Shown here: positions 8,096 through 16,768 of the stretch, piece by piece
Layout of the letters: every line of letters begins with the position of its first letter
Numbering within the stretch: the stretch's first letter is position 1
Assembly: GCA_045531335.1 (NCBI GenBank)
Contig: JAZSDU010000002.1
Coordinates: forward strand, 1 to 40,843
From: CAG-452 sp045531335
GTDB lineage: Bacteria; Bacillota; Clostridia; TANB77; CAG-508
Direction: 5' to 3'
DNA: 40,843 nt
The notes under the pieces: model-generated
What the model was told of the DNA's origin: nothing
Database searches by the model: none
The model's input: only the letters and a program-made list of their open reading frames with translations
Program-made: the position numbers and the translations under genes

Positions 8096-8257
8096 TTGAA
8101 GAATCAAGATAAGATAATTAAATTTTTAAATGGAACCGAGAATCCATATATATTAAAAGTTGGAGATATGGTTGTGGAATTTGAATATTCAGATGTTAAA
8201 AAAACTTTCAATGAATGCATGATAAATATTTTAAAACAAAAGAAGAAAATGGGCTGA
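8096..8257 (+). CDS. TnpW-like small protein upstream of the recombinase
   Basis: A 53-residue protein starting at TTG 8096, chosen because AAAGGAG at 8080-8086 is its ribosome-binding site. Upstream in-frame codons exist but have no such site. The segment YILKVGDMVVEFEYSDVKKTFNE recalls the short TnpW-type proteins encoded just before large serine recombinases in clostridial elements. The match is weak and from memory. It ends in TGA 187 bp before the recombinase gene. Confidence 0.45.
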   Translation: MKNQDKIIKFLNGTENPYILKVGDMVVEFEYSDVKKTFNECMINILKQKKKMG

Positions 8258-8444
8258 CAATCTACAAAGGTCACGTTACAATTAATGTGAAAATATATAA
8301 AACAAATCAAAAACAAGTAATACAAGGCAATCGAGCTAAAAATCCGCAGACGTACTTTTGTACTTCGAGGACATTTTTAGTGAAGATTAACGTAGTAATA
8401 CGCAGTTTTTCATTTGTTTTAAAGGAAAGGAGGTAAAAGCATTA

Positions 8445-10130
8445 ATGGCAAGGAAGTCAAAGTATTCTTCTAATGAAAATATTGAAAATAAAAAATTATG
8501 GTCTGTTGCAGAATATATTAGACTTTCTCAAGAAGATAGTGATAACGGAAATGAAAAGCAAGAAAGTAATAGTGTAACAAGCCAAAAAACAATATTAAAT
8601 GAATTTATAGAAGAACATGATGATTTAATAGTTTATGACACTTATATAGACGATGGATTTACAGGGACAGATTTTAATAGACCTTCATTTCAAAGATTAT
8701 TAGAAGATATGAGAAATGGAAATATTAATTGTGTTATTGTAAAAGATTTATCAAGACTTGGAAGAAATTATATAGAAGTTGGAAATTATATAGAGCAAGT
8801 TTTTCCATTATTTAATATAAGATTTATTGCCATTAATGATGGAGTAGATAGTTTTAAAAATCCAGCGAGCACAAATACAATTTTAGTACCATTTAAAAAT
8901 TTAATAAATGATGAATATGCAAGAGATACATCTATAAAAATAAAATCTTCTCTTGAAGGCAAAAAGAAAAAAGGAGAGTTTATAGGAGCATTCCCATCTT
9001 ATGGATATATAAAAGATCCAAAAAACAAAAATAAATTAATCATAGACGAGGTTGCTGCAGAAATAGTAAGAAAAATATATAATTGGCATGTGAATGAAGG
9101 ACTAGGAAAAGTATCAATATGTCATAGGTTAAATGATATGGGAATTATAAACCCTACAGGACATAAGAAAATAGAATTAGGACAGAATTATAATAATTAT
9201 GCTACTAAAGATGATACATATACATGGACACCTTCTACAATACGAAATATCTTAAACAATGAAGTATATTTAGGACATACAGTTCAAGGCAAAAGAAGAG
9301 TAAAAAGCTATAAAGTACATAAGGTAGAAGCAGTACCAAAAGAAGAATGGGTTAGAGTAGAAAATACTCATGAACCGATAATAGATAAAGAAACTTTTGA
9401 AAAAGCACAAGACTTAAATAAAAAAGATATGAAAGTGTCTCAAAAAACAGGAGAGCTGTCTATATGGGCAGGAGTCCTAAAATGTAAAGATTGTGGTAGA
9501 GCCATGAACAAAAAAAGTAGCACAAACAAAAGCGGTAATACTTATGAGTACTATATTTGTAGTACATATAGAAAAAAGTCAAATAACTTATGTACTAAAC
9601 ATACTATAAAAGCAGAGAAATTAGAAAAAGCAGTTTTACAAGCTATAAACTTACATATTGATTTATTAATTGATACTGAAGAAATTATTAAACAAATAAA
9701 TGAAAGTAGTTTTCAAAATGTTAAAAATGAGAAAATTGAAAATATGATAATAGCAAAACAAAATGATATATCTAAAATATCTAATTTTAAAAGAACATTA
9801 TATGAAGATTGGAAGAATGAAGATATAACAAGAGAAGAATATTTAGAGTATAAGCACAAGTATGAAAATGATATAGAAAGATTAAAGATAAACATAGAAA
9901 GACTAGAAAATGAAAAGAAAAAGTATGAAAATCAAAAAGTAAGTTCAAATGAATGGATAGAAAAATTTAAAGAGCAAAAAGAAATAAAGGAATTATCAAG
10001 AGATATAATAATGGAACTTATAGAATGTATATACGTACATGAAAATGGAAATATAACAATAAAATTTAAGTTTGAAGATGAATTTAAAAGATGTTTGGAA
10101 TATATAGAAAACAACTCTCTAGCAGGTTAA
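8445..10130 (+). CDS. Large serine recombinase of the element
   Basis: A 561-residue site-specific integrase/excisionase. The N-terminal resolvase domain has YIRLS with catalytic Ser28, IDDGFTGTDFNRPSFQRLL, and VIVKDLSRLGRNYIEVG. The recombinase domain follows with TWTPSTIRNILNNEVYLG. A zinc ribbon (CKDCGRAMNKK...YYICSTY...C) lies near residues 345-385, and then a long coiled coil (about 405-510). This is the normal large serine recombinase layout. It sits at the right end of the element, the usual place next to the attachment site, and is the obvious candidate for inserting the element in spoVD and excising it. RBS GGAGG lies about 12 nt before the ATG. Base composition matches the host and no CGG codon is used. 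Confidence 0.93.
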   Translation: MARKSKYSSNENIENKKLWSVAEYIRLSQEDSDNGNEKQESNSVTSQKTILNEFIEEHDDLIVYDTYIDDGFTGTDFNRPSFQRLLEDMRNGNINCVIVKDLSRLGRNYIEVGNYIEQVFPLFNIRFIAINDGVDSFKNPASTNTILVPFKNLINDEYARDTSIKIKSSLEGKKKKGEFIGAFPSYGYIKDPKNKNKLIIDEVAAEIVRKIYNWHVNEGLGKVSICHRLNDMGIINPTGHKKIELGQNYNNYATKDDTYTWTPSTIRNILNNEVYLGHTVQGKRRVKSYKVHKVEAVPKEEWVRVENTHEPIIDKETFEKAQDLNKKDMKVSQKTGELSIWAGVLKCKDCGRAMNKKSSTNKSGNTYEYYICSTYRKKSNNLCTKHTIKAEKLEKAVLQAINLHIDLLIDTEEIIKQINESSFQNVKNEKIENMIIAKQNDISKISNFKRTLYEDWKNEDITREEYLEYKHKYENDIERLKINIERLENEKKKYENQKVSSNEWIEKFKEQKEIKELSRDIIMELIECIYVHENGNITIKFKFEDEFKRCLEYIENNSLAG

Positions 10131-10154
10131 TTAGAACACTGCAAGAGAGTTGTT
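10110..10154 (+). terminator. Hairpin at the 3' end of the recombinase gene
   Basis: AACAACTCTCT (10110-10120) pairs with AGAGAGTTGTT (10144-10154) across the recombinase stop codon. There is no T-run, so termination is uncertain. It could instead protect the mRNA end. Confidence 0.45.
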
Positions 10155-10160
10155 AGAGGG

Positions 10161-10532
10161 TCATAGCACTAAGTATGACGGAGGTAATGGGAGTTTTTCG
10201 GTTTTAGGCTTCCACAAGTGTAAGCAAAAGTTATGAACATTTACATAGTTCTTTTTGGCAGGATGAATCTGGATTACAGCTTCATCATCATTAAAGAATA
10301 AATCTTTAATCTTACACATTTCTTCCCAAGTTAAGCAACGGGTCGGTGTGGATACTGAAACGTGTTCCCACTCAGAAGAGCTAACACCATTGTCAGCAAT
10401 AACCAAAGCAGTTTCTTCTGAATTCAAAGGAATTTCAAAAATTCCAGCTAAACTCCTCCGAAAAAACTCTGGCATAAGTTGCTTTTGTTTTTCAACATTT
10501 CTGTATTTGTTTAATTCTCTTAAGTCTTTCAT
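10161..10532 (-). CDS. DUF7694-like phage cargo protein with in-frame CGG
   Basis: The 123-residue product matches a phage-borne family I recognise (DUF7694), with EWEHVSVS, RCLTWEEMCKIKDLFF, the acidic/aromatic stretch to IQIHPAKKNYVN, and a terminal CLHLWKP. Function unknown. A good AAAGGAG site precedes the ATG. Codon 25 is CGG (10460-10458 on the minus strand). Reading through it as Arg keeps the gene intact, whereas a +1 shift would give GGA GGA GTT TAG and stop. It is oriented against the recombinase and lies between it and the right attachment site. Confidence 0.7.
   Translation of the reverse strand: MKDLRELNKYRNVEKQKQLMPEFFRRSLAGIFEIPLNSEETALVIADNGVSSSEWEHVSVSTPTRCLTWEEMCKIKDLFFNDDEAVIQIHPAKKNYVNVHNFCLHLWKPKTEKLPLPPSYLVL
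10458..10460 (-). other. In-frame CGG read as Arg in the DUF7694 gene (exception)
   Basis: Context TTT CGG A on the minus strand. The intact frame and family match continue beyond it. Confidence 0.65.
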
Positions 10533-10613
10533 GCTAAGACTCCTTTCAAATTGATATACTTATATATTAACATAAAATTGAATAAAAATCAAATTTGTGT
10601 TGTCAAAATCACC

Positions 10614-10625
10614 CAAGGAGGTGCC
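10614..10625 (+). other. Right attachment site of the spoVD element
   Basis: Exact second copy of CAAGGAGGTGCC. In the reading frame of spoVD it is CAA GGA GGT GCC, followed by ATA GCA GCT CCA, the natural continuation of the PBP. Confidence 0.85.
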
Positions 10626-10890
10626 ATAGCAGCTCCAATTGCTTCACAAGTTTTACGGAGAAGTGTTACCATATTTAGAAGTACAGAAACAACAAACAGA
10701 AGAAGATATTAAAGAAGTCGTAGAGATGCCTAATGTAATTGACTTAAATATTACGGAAGCTAATAAAATATTAAAAGAGCTAGGATTAGAAGTGGAAGTA
10801 AGTGGGCAGGGAGAAAAAGTAACAGATCAATTACCTAAAAAAGGAATACAGATAAATATGGGGACGAAGGTTACCATTTATATTAATTAG
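10626..10890 (+). CDS. spoVD: SpoVD-like PBP, C-terminal part with PASTA domain (CGG +1 shift)
   Basis: This is the detached 3' end of the PBP gene. The reading frame of the N-terminal part continues as IAAPIASQVL, the usual end of the transpeptidase domain. It meets CGG at 10656-10658. Dropping the C gives GEVLPYLEVQKQQ and then a PASTA domain of about 60 residues (VIDLNITEANKILKELGLEV...GTKVTIYIN). It has no start site of its own and would be translated only after the element excises. PASTA domains bind uncross-linked peptidoglycan or beta-lactams. Confidence 0.85.
10656..10658 (+). other. CGG +1 frameshift site 2 (spoVD, 3' part)
   Basis: Context GTT TTA CGG A. The upstream frame is set by the spoVD fusion across the attachment site; the downstream frame, GGA GAA GTG TTA, carries the PASTA domain. 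Confidence 0.88.
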
Positions 10891-11002
10891 ATAATTTATA
10901 ATTTGTAAAATAATTCACAAATTTACTATACAAAACAAAAATTTAATTATATAATAAATGCGTATAAATAAATTTATATATGAGTTTAAGGAGAGTATAA
11001 AT

Positions 11003-12466
11003 ATGAAATTAAAAGCAGTGTTAAATGAAATAGAAGGATTAAAGGCAAAAGGAAATCTAGAAATAGATGTAAAAAGTATTGCACATGACTCAAGAAAAGT
11101 AGAAGAAGGTGGAATGTTTGTAGCGATTAAAGGATATGAAGTTGACGGACATAAATACATAAAAAGTGCAATAGAAAAAGGAGCAAAAGTAATTGTTATT
11201 GAAGAAGGTGCTTCTATTAAAAAGAGTGATATTACAGATGATATTACAATAGTAATGGCACCAAATACTAGACTTGCACTTGCTAAAATTGCATCTAATT
11301 TTTACAATAACCCATCTGCTAAGTTTAACTTAATAGGTGTAACTGGAACTAAAGGAAAGACTACAACAACTTTTATGATAAAATCAATATTAGAAAAACA
11401 TGGTCAAAAGGTAGGGCTTATAGGAACAGTTGCAAATTATATAGGAGATAAAAATTTAGGAGAAAGTACAAGAACTACTCCTGAAAGTCTAGAACTTCAA
11501 GAACTTTTTAATGAAATGGTAAAAGCAAAAATAGATACAGTCGTAATGGAAGTATCTTCTCAAAGCTTGAAATTACATAGAGTAGATGGATGTGATTTCA
11601 ATATGGGAGTATTTACAAATTTCTCAGAAGATCATATCAGCGAAAAAGAACATCCAGATATGCAAGATTATTTTGATTCAAAAGTAAAATTATTTAATAT
11701 GTGTAAAACAGGATATATAAATGCTGATGATTTTCATGTTGCAAAACTAAAAAAATTAGCACCAAATTGTGAAATAAAAACATATGGAATAGATAATACA
11801 GCAGATTTATTAGCAAAAGATATAACAATAACAAATTCTAGTGTAGATTTTAAAGTGAAAATAGGAACAAGAAATGAAAGAGTAAAAATAGGAATACCAG
11901 GAAGATTTAGTGTTTATAATTCTTTAGCAGCAATAGCAATAGCTTCAAAATTTGGCGTTTCTGCAGATGAAATTAAAGAAGCTTTATTAGAAGTGAAGGT
12001 TCCTGGTAGAAGTGAACTTGTACCAAATAAAAAAGAATTAACAATTATGATAGACTATGCTCATTCACCAGAAAGCTTGCAAAATATACTTTCAGCAGTA
12101 AAAAGTTATACAAGAGGAAGGGTTATTTCTGTATTTGGATGTGGAGGAGACAGAGATTCAGGTAAAAGACCACAAATGGGAGAAATATCAGGAAATATAG
12201 CAGATTTCACAGTAATAACATCAGATAATCCTAGAACTGAGGATCCTGAAAAAATTGTTAAACAAATAGAAGAAGGAACAAAGAAAACAAAAGGAAAATA
12301 TATAGCGATAGTTGATAGAATAGAAGCAATAAAATATGCAATAGATATGGCTAATAAAAATGATATTATAGTATTAGCAGGAAAAGGACATGAAACATAT
12401 CAAGAGATAAATGGAGAAAAACATCCTTTTGATGAAAGAGAAATTATTAAGAAATTAATAAAATAA
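11003..12466 (+). CDS. murE: UDP-MurNAc-tripeptide synthetase MurE (meso-DAP type)
   Basis: MurE adds the third amino acid to UDP-MurNAc-Ala-Glu in the cytoplasm. The 487-residue length is normal. Visible are the HDSRKV uridine-pocket motif, the ATP loop GVTGTKGKTTTT near residue 112, and the DNPRTEDP motif near 412. DNPR is the signature of meso-diaminopimelate specificity, so this organism should have DAP-type peptidoglycan. The start is ATG 11003 with AAGGAGAG upstream, rather than the ATG 45 bp earlier. It follows spoVD directly. murF and murD, often next in other clostridia, are absent here. Confidence 0.96.
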   Translation: MKLKAVLNEIEGLKAKGNLEIDVKSIAHDSRKVEEGGMFVAIKGYEVDGHKYIKSAIEKGAKVIVIEEGASIKKSDITDDITIVMAPNTRLALAKIASNFYNNPSAKFNLIGVTGTKGKTTTTFMIKSILEKHGQKVGLIGTVANYIGDKNLGESTRTTPESLELQELFNEMVKAKIDTVVMEVSSQSLKLHRVDGCDFNMGVFTNFSEDHISEKEHPDMQDYFDSKVKLFNMCKTGYINADDFHVAKLKKLAPNCEIKTYGIDNTADLLAKDITITNSSVDFKVKIGTRNERVKIGIPGRFSVYNSLAAIAIASKFGVSADEIKEALLEVKVPGRSELVPNKKELTIMIDYAHSPESLQNILSAVKSYTRGRVISVFGCGGDRDSGKRPQMGEISGNIADFTVITSDNPRTEDPEKIVKQIEEGTKKTKGKYIAIVDRIEAIKYAIDMANKNDIIVLAGKGHETYQEINGEKHPFDEREIIKKLIK

Positions 12467-12474
12467 TTTTATTA

Positions 12475-12530
12475 TGTAGGGGCGTTATCGGTAAGGAATA
12501 CCAATGAGGAATACCGAATTGCGCCCATAA
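12475..12530 (+). repeat. Degenerate TGTAGGGG hairpin repeat
   Basis: Starts TGTAGGGGCG and ends GCGCCCATA; inside it AGGAATACC occurs twice. It lies between murE and mraY and is a diverged copy of the family described at 15991. Confidence 0.55.
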
Positions 12531-12598
12531 TGAAAAATGAAGAGTGAAGAATGAATAATACAAAATTTGCTTCACAAATTTTGAAGGAGGAAACTAGT

Positions 12599-13579
12599 TT
12601 GTATTTCCAGACGAGAATATTATTTGTATCATTTATAGCTACAGTAATTATATCAATATTTATAATACCAGTTTTAAGGAAATTAAAAGTAGGTCAAATT
12701 GAAAGAGATGACGGACCTAAATCACATTATAAAAAACAAGGTACTCCAACAATGGGTGGAATAATTATTGCACTTGGAATTATTATAGGTACCATTGGAG
12801 GATACCTATATTATGCACCAAGAGAACCAGAAGTAGCCAAAAATATTTTACCACTATTATTTATAACAATAGGTTTTGGAATTATAGGATTTATAGATGA
12901 TTTTAAGAAATTGGTATTGAAAGACACAAAAGGATTAAAACCTGCATATAAAATGCTAGGTTTACTTGTTATTTCCGTAGCATACACATTATATTTAACA
13001 AAGGGTATACATTTAGGTACAGAGACTTTTATACCTTTTGTTAAAAATTATGTTGTTTTGCCAATGAGCTTATATATACCATTTGTTATATTTGTAATGT
13101 TGGGAACTACAAATGCAGTTAATTTAACAGATGGAATAGATGGATTAAGTACTAGTGTATCTGCAATCATAACTACTTGTCTTACAGTTATTGCAATAAT
13201 TTTAGATGTAAAAGAAATAATAGTTTTTGGTAGTATTATTGTAGGAGCATGCTTAGGATTTTTAATATTTAATTTAAATACAGCCAAAGTATTTATGGGA
13301 GATACTGGTTCATTGCTTTTAGGAGGAGTAATATCTGCAATAGCACTATATTTAAAAATGCCACTAATTTTATTAGTCATTGCATTAATTCCAGTTATAG
13401 AAACTTTATCAGTTGTATTACAAGTTTTATATTTTAAAAAGACAGGTGGAAAAAGATTATTAAAAATGGCACCACTTCACCATCATTTTGAATTATCAGG
13501 ATGGAAAGAAAATAAAGTTGTATCTGTATTTTGTATAATTACATTATTACTTTGTATTATTGCGCTATTTGCAATATGA
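12599..13579 (+). CDS. mraY: Phospho-MurNAc-pentapeptide-transferase MraY
   Basis: MraY is the integral membrane enzyme that makes lipid I from UDP-MurNAc-pentapeptide and undecaprenyl phosphate. From TTG 12599 it has 326 residues, the normal length. I prefer this start over the ATG at 12551 because GAAGGAGG lies 8 nt upstream and family members begin just before the first membrane helix. Conserved motifs: DDGPKSHYKKQGTPTMGG, FIDDFKK, NAVNLTDGIDGL, FMGDTGSLLLGG, and the periplasmic-facing PLHHHFE. About ten membrane helices are visible. Confidence 0.95.
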   Translation: MYFQTRILFVSFIATVIISIFIIPVLRKLKVGQIERDDGPKSHYKKQGTPTMGGIIIALGIIIGTIGGYLYYAPREPEVAKNILPLLFITIGFGIIGFIDDFKKLVLKDTKGLKPAYKMLGLLVISVAYTLYLTKGIHLGTETFIPFVKNYVVLPMSLYIPFVIFVMLGTTNAVNLTDGIDGLSTSVSAIITTCLTVIAIILDVKEIIVFGSIIVGACLGFLIFNLNTAKVFMGDTGSLLLGGVISAIALYLKMPLILLVIALIPVIETLSVVLQVLYFKKTGGKRLLKMAPLHHHFELSGWKENKVVSVFCIITLLLCIIALFAI

Positions 13580-13638
13580 GAAAAATCTATAGAGGGGCTG
13601 GCCCTACGGTTAAAAATGTAAAATAGAGGAGAAAAAGT

Positions 13639-14791
13639 ATGCCAAAAAAATCCAAGGAAACTATAACAAATAATTCATTTGATTTTATATTATTTATAAC
13701 AGTTTTATTATTGTTAGCTTTAGGAATTACAATGGTATTATCAGCTAGTTCACCATCAGCACTTGCTACTACTGGTAGCAGTTATACATATGTATTAAAA
13801 CAGATATTAAGTGCTGCAATTGGTGTTGCTGCTATGATAGTATTATCTAAAATAGATTATAGGACATATGCGAGATTCTATAAAGTCGTTTTTGCGATAT
13901 CATTATTGATATTACTTTTAGTTTTAGTACCTGGACTTGGCAGAACTGTAAATGGTGCAAGAAGATGGATTAGTCTTCCAGTAGTTTCATCTTTTCAACC
14001 ATCTGAGCTTACAAAAATAGGCGTAATAGTATTCTTTGCTGCTTATCTTACAAAACACAAGGATGAATTAAGACATATTTGGAAAGGATTTGGAAAACCA
14101 ATTATATATTTTATATTACCAATTGTTGGAGTACTATTGACAGTACAGTCTCATTTAAGTGCATCACTTGTTATAATAGCAGTAGCATCAATAATGATGA
14201 TAGTAGCAGGCTGTAGAATGGCTCATTTCTTATCATTAGGTCTAATTGGAGGAACTATTGGTGGAATTGGGATGTATATATTAGCTAAATTTTATAATTT
14301 TGGTACATATAGACTTCAAAGGTTAACTTCATTTTTAAATCCTTGGGCAGATGCTCAAGATAGCGGATGGCAAATAATACAAAGTTTGTATGCGATTGGT
14401 TCAGGTGGACTTTTTGGAGTAGGACTTCGGAGACAGCAAGCAAAAATATTTATATATTTCAGAGCCTCATAATGACTTTATATTTGCTGTGCTAGCTGAA
14501 GAATTAGGATTTGTAGGATGTATTGCTGTTATATTGTTATTTGCAGTATTTATTTGGAGAGGAATAATTATAGCAATGAAAGCTCCAGATATGTTTGGAA
14601 GTTTACTTGCAACAGGTATTACAGCTTTAATAGGAATTCAAGCAATAATTAACATAGCAGTTGTTACATCATCAATACCGGTAACAGGTATGGCTCTTCC
14701 ATTCTTTAGCTATGGAGGCACATCATTAATAATTCTCCTTTGTGCAGTAGGAGTATTGTTAAATATTTCAAGGCAAGCAAATAAGATATAA
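13639..14791 (+). CDS. SEDS glycosyltransferase FtsW/SpoVE (CGG +1 shift)
   Basis: This is a SEDS-family peptidoglycan polymerase that works with a class B PBP. The conceptual product is 383 residues with about ten membrane helices. It has LVLVPGLGRTVNGARRWI near residue 95, FQPSELTKI near 118, and the C-terminal PLPFFSYGG-type motif (ALPFFSYGGTS). The frame breaks at codon 264, CGG at 14428-14430. Skipping C gives GVGL-GDSKQKYLYISEPHND, matching the universally conserved GLGNSxQK loop. Next to spoVD, this could be the sporulation enzyme SpoVE rather than FtsW; sequence alone does not decide. Confidence 0.9.
14428..14430 (+). other. CGG +1 frameshift site 3 (ftsW/spoVE)
   Basis: Context GGA CTT CGG A. 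It falls inside the invariant GLG(N/D)S motif, which locates the shift to this codon. Confidence 0.93.
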
Positions 14792-14860
14792 GAGGAAATT
14801 CTAGGGACTGTCCTGAATTCACTAAAAACAAGACAGATAACAATTTACGGAGGTAAATGA

Positions 14861-15976
14861 ATGAAGGTAATCATAGCAGCAGCGCAAACTGGAGGACATA
14901 TTAATCCAGGAATAGCAATTGCAAATAAAATAAAAAAAGAAAATAAAAATGCAAGGATAATGTTCATAGGAACAACTAGGGGAATAGAGAATGACTTGGT
15001 TCCTAGAGCAGGTTATGAACTAAGAACTATTGAGGCATATGGATTAAATAGAAAAATAAGTGTACAAAACATAAAAAATATGTTTAAAACTTTAAAGGGA
15101 CTTGGTGAAGCAAAAAAAATAGTAAAAGAATTTAATCCAGATATAGTTATTGGAACAGGAGGATTTATATGTGGACCAGTATTAATGGCTGCAAAAAAAT
15201 ATAAAATTCCTACAATGGTACATGAAAGCAATGCTTTTCCAGGTGTAGCTGTAAAGTTATTATCTAAAAAAGTAGATACAGTACTATTAGGCTTTGATGA
15301 TGCTAAAAAAAGACTACCTAAGGCAAAAAATATAGTTGTTACAGGAACTCCAACAAAAGTAAGAAAAATAGACTTATCACAAGAGCAAAGAAAAAGAATG
15401 ATAGATGAGCTTAATTTAAATAATGAATTACCAATTGTATTAGTCTTTGGTGGAAGCCAAGGTGCAAAATCAATTAATTCTAGCTTAATAGATATTATAA
15501 AAAATAAATCAAATAAAAATTATCAAATAATATGGGCTTCTGGAACAAAGCAATATAATATAATAAAAGATAATTTAAATAAACTAAAGATAGATATAAA
15601 CAAAATAAAAAATGTTAAAATATTACCATACATTTATAATATGGAAGAAATGATGAATTTAGCTGATGTAATAGTATCAAGAAGTGGGGCAATGACTATA
15701 ACTGAGATTTCAATTACCGGAAAACCAGCAATATTTATACCTTTCCCATTTGCAACAGAAAATCATCAAGAATATAATGCAAGAGTACTTGTAAATGCAA
15801 ATGCCGCTAAACTTATATTAGACAAAGATTTAAACGCAGAAAGTTTAACAAATACATTAAATGAAATGCTAAAAGATAAAACTGTTTTATTAAAAATGGG
15901 AGAAAATGCGCAAAAAGTTGCAATTAAAGATGTAGAAGATAAGATTTATAGCGAAGTTGAAAAATTGATAAAATAA
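14861..15976 (+). CDS. murG: UDP-GlcNAc transferase MurG (lipid II synthase)
   Basis: MurG transfers GlcNAc from UDP-GlcNAc to lipid I at the inner face of the membrane. The 371-residue length is normal. Motifs: AAQTGGHINPGIAIA (first glycine loop), GTGGFICGPV, HESNAFPG, VFGGSQGAKSIN, SRSGAMTITEI, PFPFATENHQEYNA. RBS CGGAGGT precedes the ATG. It closes the peptidoglycan-precursor part of the cluster. Confidence 0.96.
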   Translation: MKVIIAAAQTGGHINPGIAIANKIKKENKNARIMFIGTTRGIENDLVPRAGYELRTIEAYGLNRKISVQNIKNMFKTLKGLGEAKKIVKEFNPDIVIGTGGFICGPVLMAAKKYKIPTMVHESNAFPGVAVKLLSKKVDTVLLGFDDAKKRLPKAKNIVVTGTPTKVRKIDLSQEQRKRMIDELNLNNELPIVLVFGGSQGAKSINSSLIDIIKNKSNKNYQIIWASGTKQYNIIKDNLNKLKIDINKIKNVKILPYIYNMEEMMNLADVIVSRSGAMTITEISITGKPAIFIPFPFATENHQEYNARVLVNANAAKLILDKDLNAESLTNTLNEMLKDKTVLLKMGENAQKVAIKDVEDKIYSEVEKLIK

Positions 15977-15990
15977 TGTATTGCAAATAA

Positions 15991-16060
15991 TGTAGGGGCG
16001 GGTCTTGTGCCCGCCCGACAAATTAAAAAAATGTGGGCAGGCACAAGACCTGCCCCTACA
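15991..16060 (+). repeat. TGTAGGGG...CCCCTACA hairpin repeat
   Basis: A 70-bp unit between murG and rnc with inverted ends TGTAGGGGC/GCCCCTACA. It holds two internal GC-rich hairpins whose stems pair both within and across halves. It is almost identical to the unit at 30122-30191. Confidence 0.85.
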
Positions 16061-16092
16061 ATAAAAATAAATTATATTTTTGGAGGTGAAAC

Positions 16093-16768
16093 ATGGATTT
16101 AGAACAATTTGAAAAAAACATAGGGTACACTTTTAAGAGTAAAGAACTTTTAAAAACTGCATTAACACATACTTCTTATGCACATGAGCACAAAATTGAA
16201 AGTAATGAAAAACTAGAGTTTTTAGGAGATGCAATATTAGAATTTATAGTTAGTGATTATTTATATAATAATTATAGAAACTTAAAAGAAGGGGAAATGA
16301 CTAAAGTTAGAGCAACAGTAGTTTGTGAAGATAGTTTATATAAAATAGCAGCAAAGCATAATTTTAGTGATTTTCTATATATAGGTAGAAGCGAGATAAA
16401 GTGCAGACGGAAACGAAAAACCAGCAATACTTGCAGATAGTGTTGAAGCAGTTATTGCTGCAATTTATAAAGATTCTAATATAGAACAAGCAAAAAACTT
16501 TGTTATAAATAACTTAAAAGATTATATAGAAATATCTACTAAAAATGTAGGACAAAAAGATTATAAAACAGTACTTCAAGAAAAACTTCAAGAAAAAGGA
16601 AGTGTAAAGATAGAATACATATTATTAAAAGAAAAAGGTCCAGATCATGATAAAATATTTGTGACTGAAGTGAAATGTAATGGACAAAGCCTAGCAATAG
16701 GAGAAGGAAGAACAAAAAAAACAGCAGAAATGGAAGCCGCAAAAAACGCATTAGGAGGAATAAAATGA
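16093..16768 (+). CDS. rnc: Ribonuclease III (CGG +1 shift)
   Basis: RNase III cleaves double-stranded RNA during rRNA and mRNA processing. The conceptual product is 224 residues. The catalytic signature NEKLEFLGDAILEF lies near residue 38, and DSVEAVIAAIY supplies the second acidic set. A C-terminal dsRNA-binding domain starts at DYKTVLQEKLQEKG. The frame breaks at codon 106, CGG at 16408-16410. Skipping C gives EIKCR-GNEKPAILADS and reaches TGA at 16766-16768. That stop overlaps the ATG of the next gene (ATGA), so the downstream part is under normal coupling and is not a decayed tail. Confidence 0.92.
16408..16410 (+). other. CGG +1 frameshift site 4 (rnc)
   Basis: Context TGC AGA CGG A. 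The post-shift frame carries the second RNase III acidic motif and the dsRNA-binding domain. Confidence 0.92.

Larger units (their letters stand above)
4272..10625 (+). mobile_element. Integrative element inserted in spoVD, with large serine recombinase
   Basis: The element spans about 6.35 kb between two copies of CAAGGAGGTGCC. Its ends are imperfect inverted repeats of about 20 bp (4272-4291 and 10596-10615), as expected for recombinase arms around a crossover site. Cargo: a replisome-organiser-like fragment, small hypothetical genes, a YkgJ-type cysteine-cluster protein, a TnpW-like small gene, a large serine recombinase at the right end and a DUF7694 gene. No relaxase, capsid or conjugation gene is present. 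Removing the element joins GGHQGGA to IAAPIASQVL in one frame, so excision would repair spoVD. Confidence 0.87.

Noticed and set aside
8215..8436. Open frame between the TnpW-like gene and the recombinase
   Set aside because: No ribosome-binding site, overlaps the preceding gene in another frame, and has no recognisable features.
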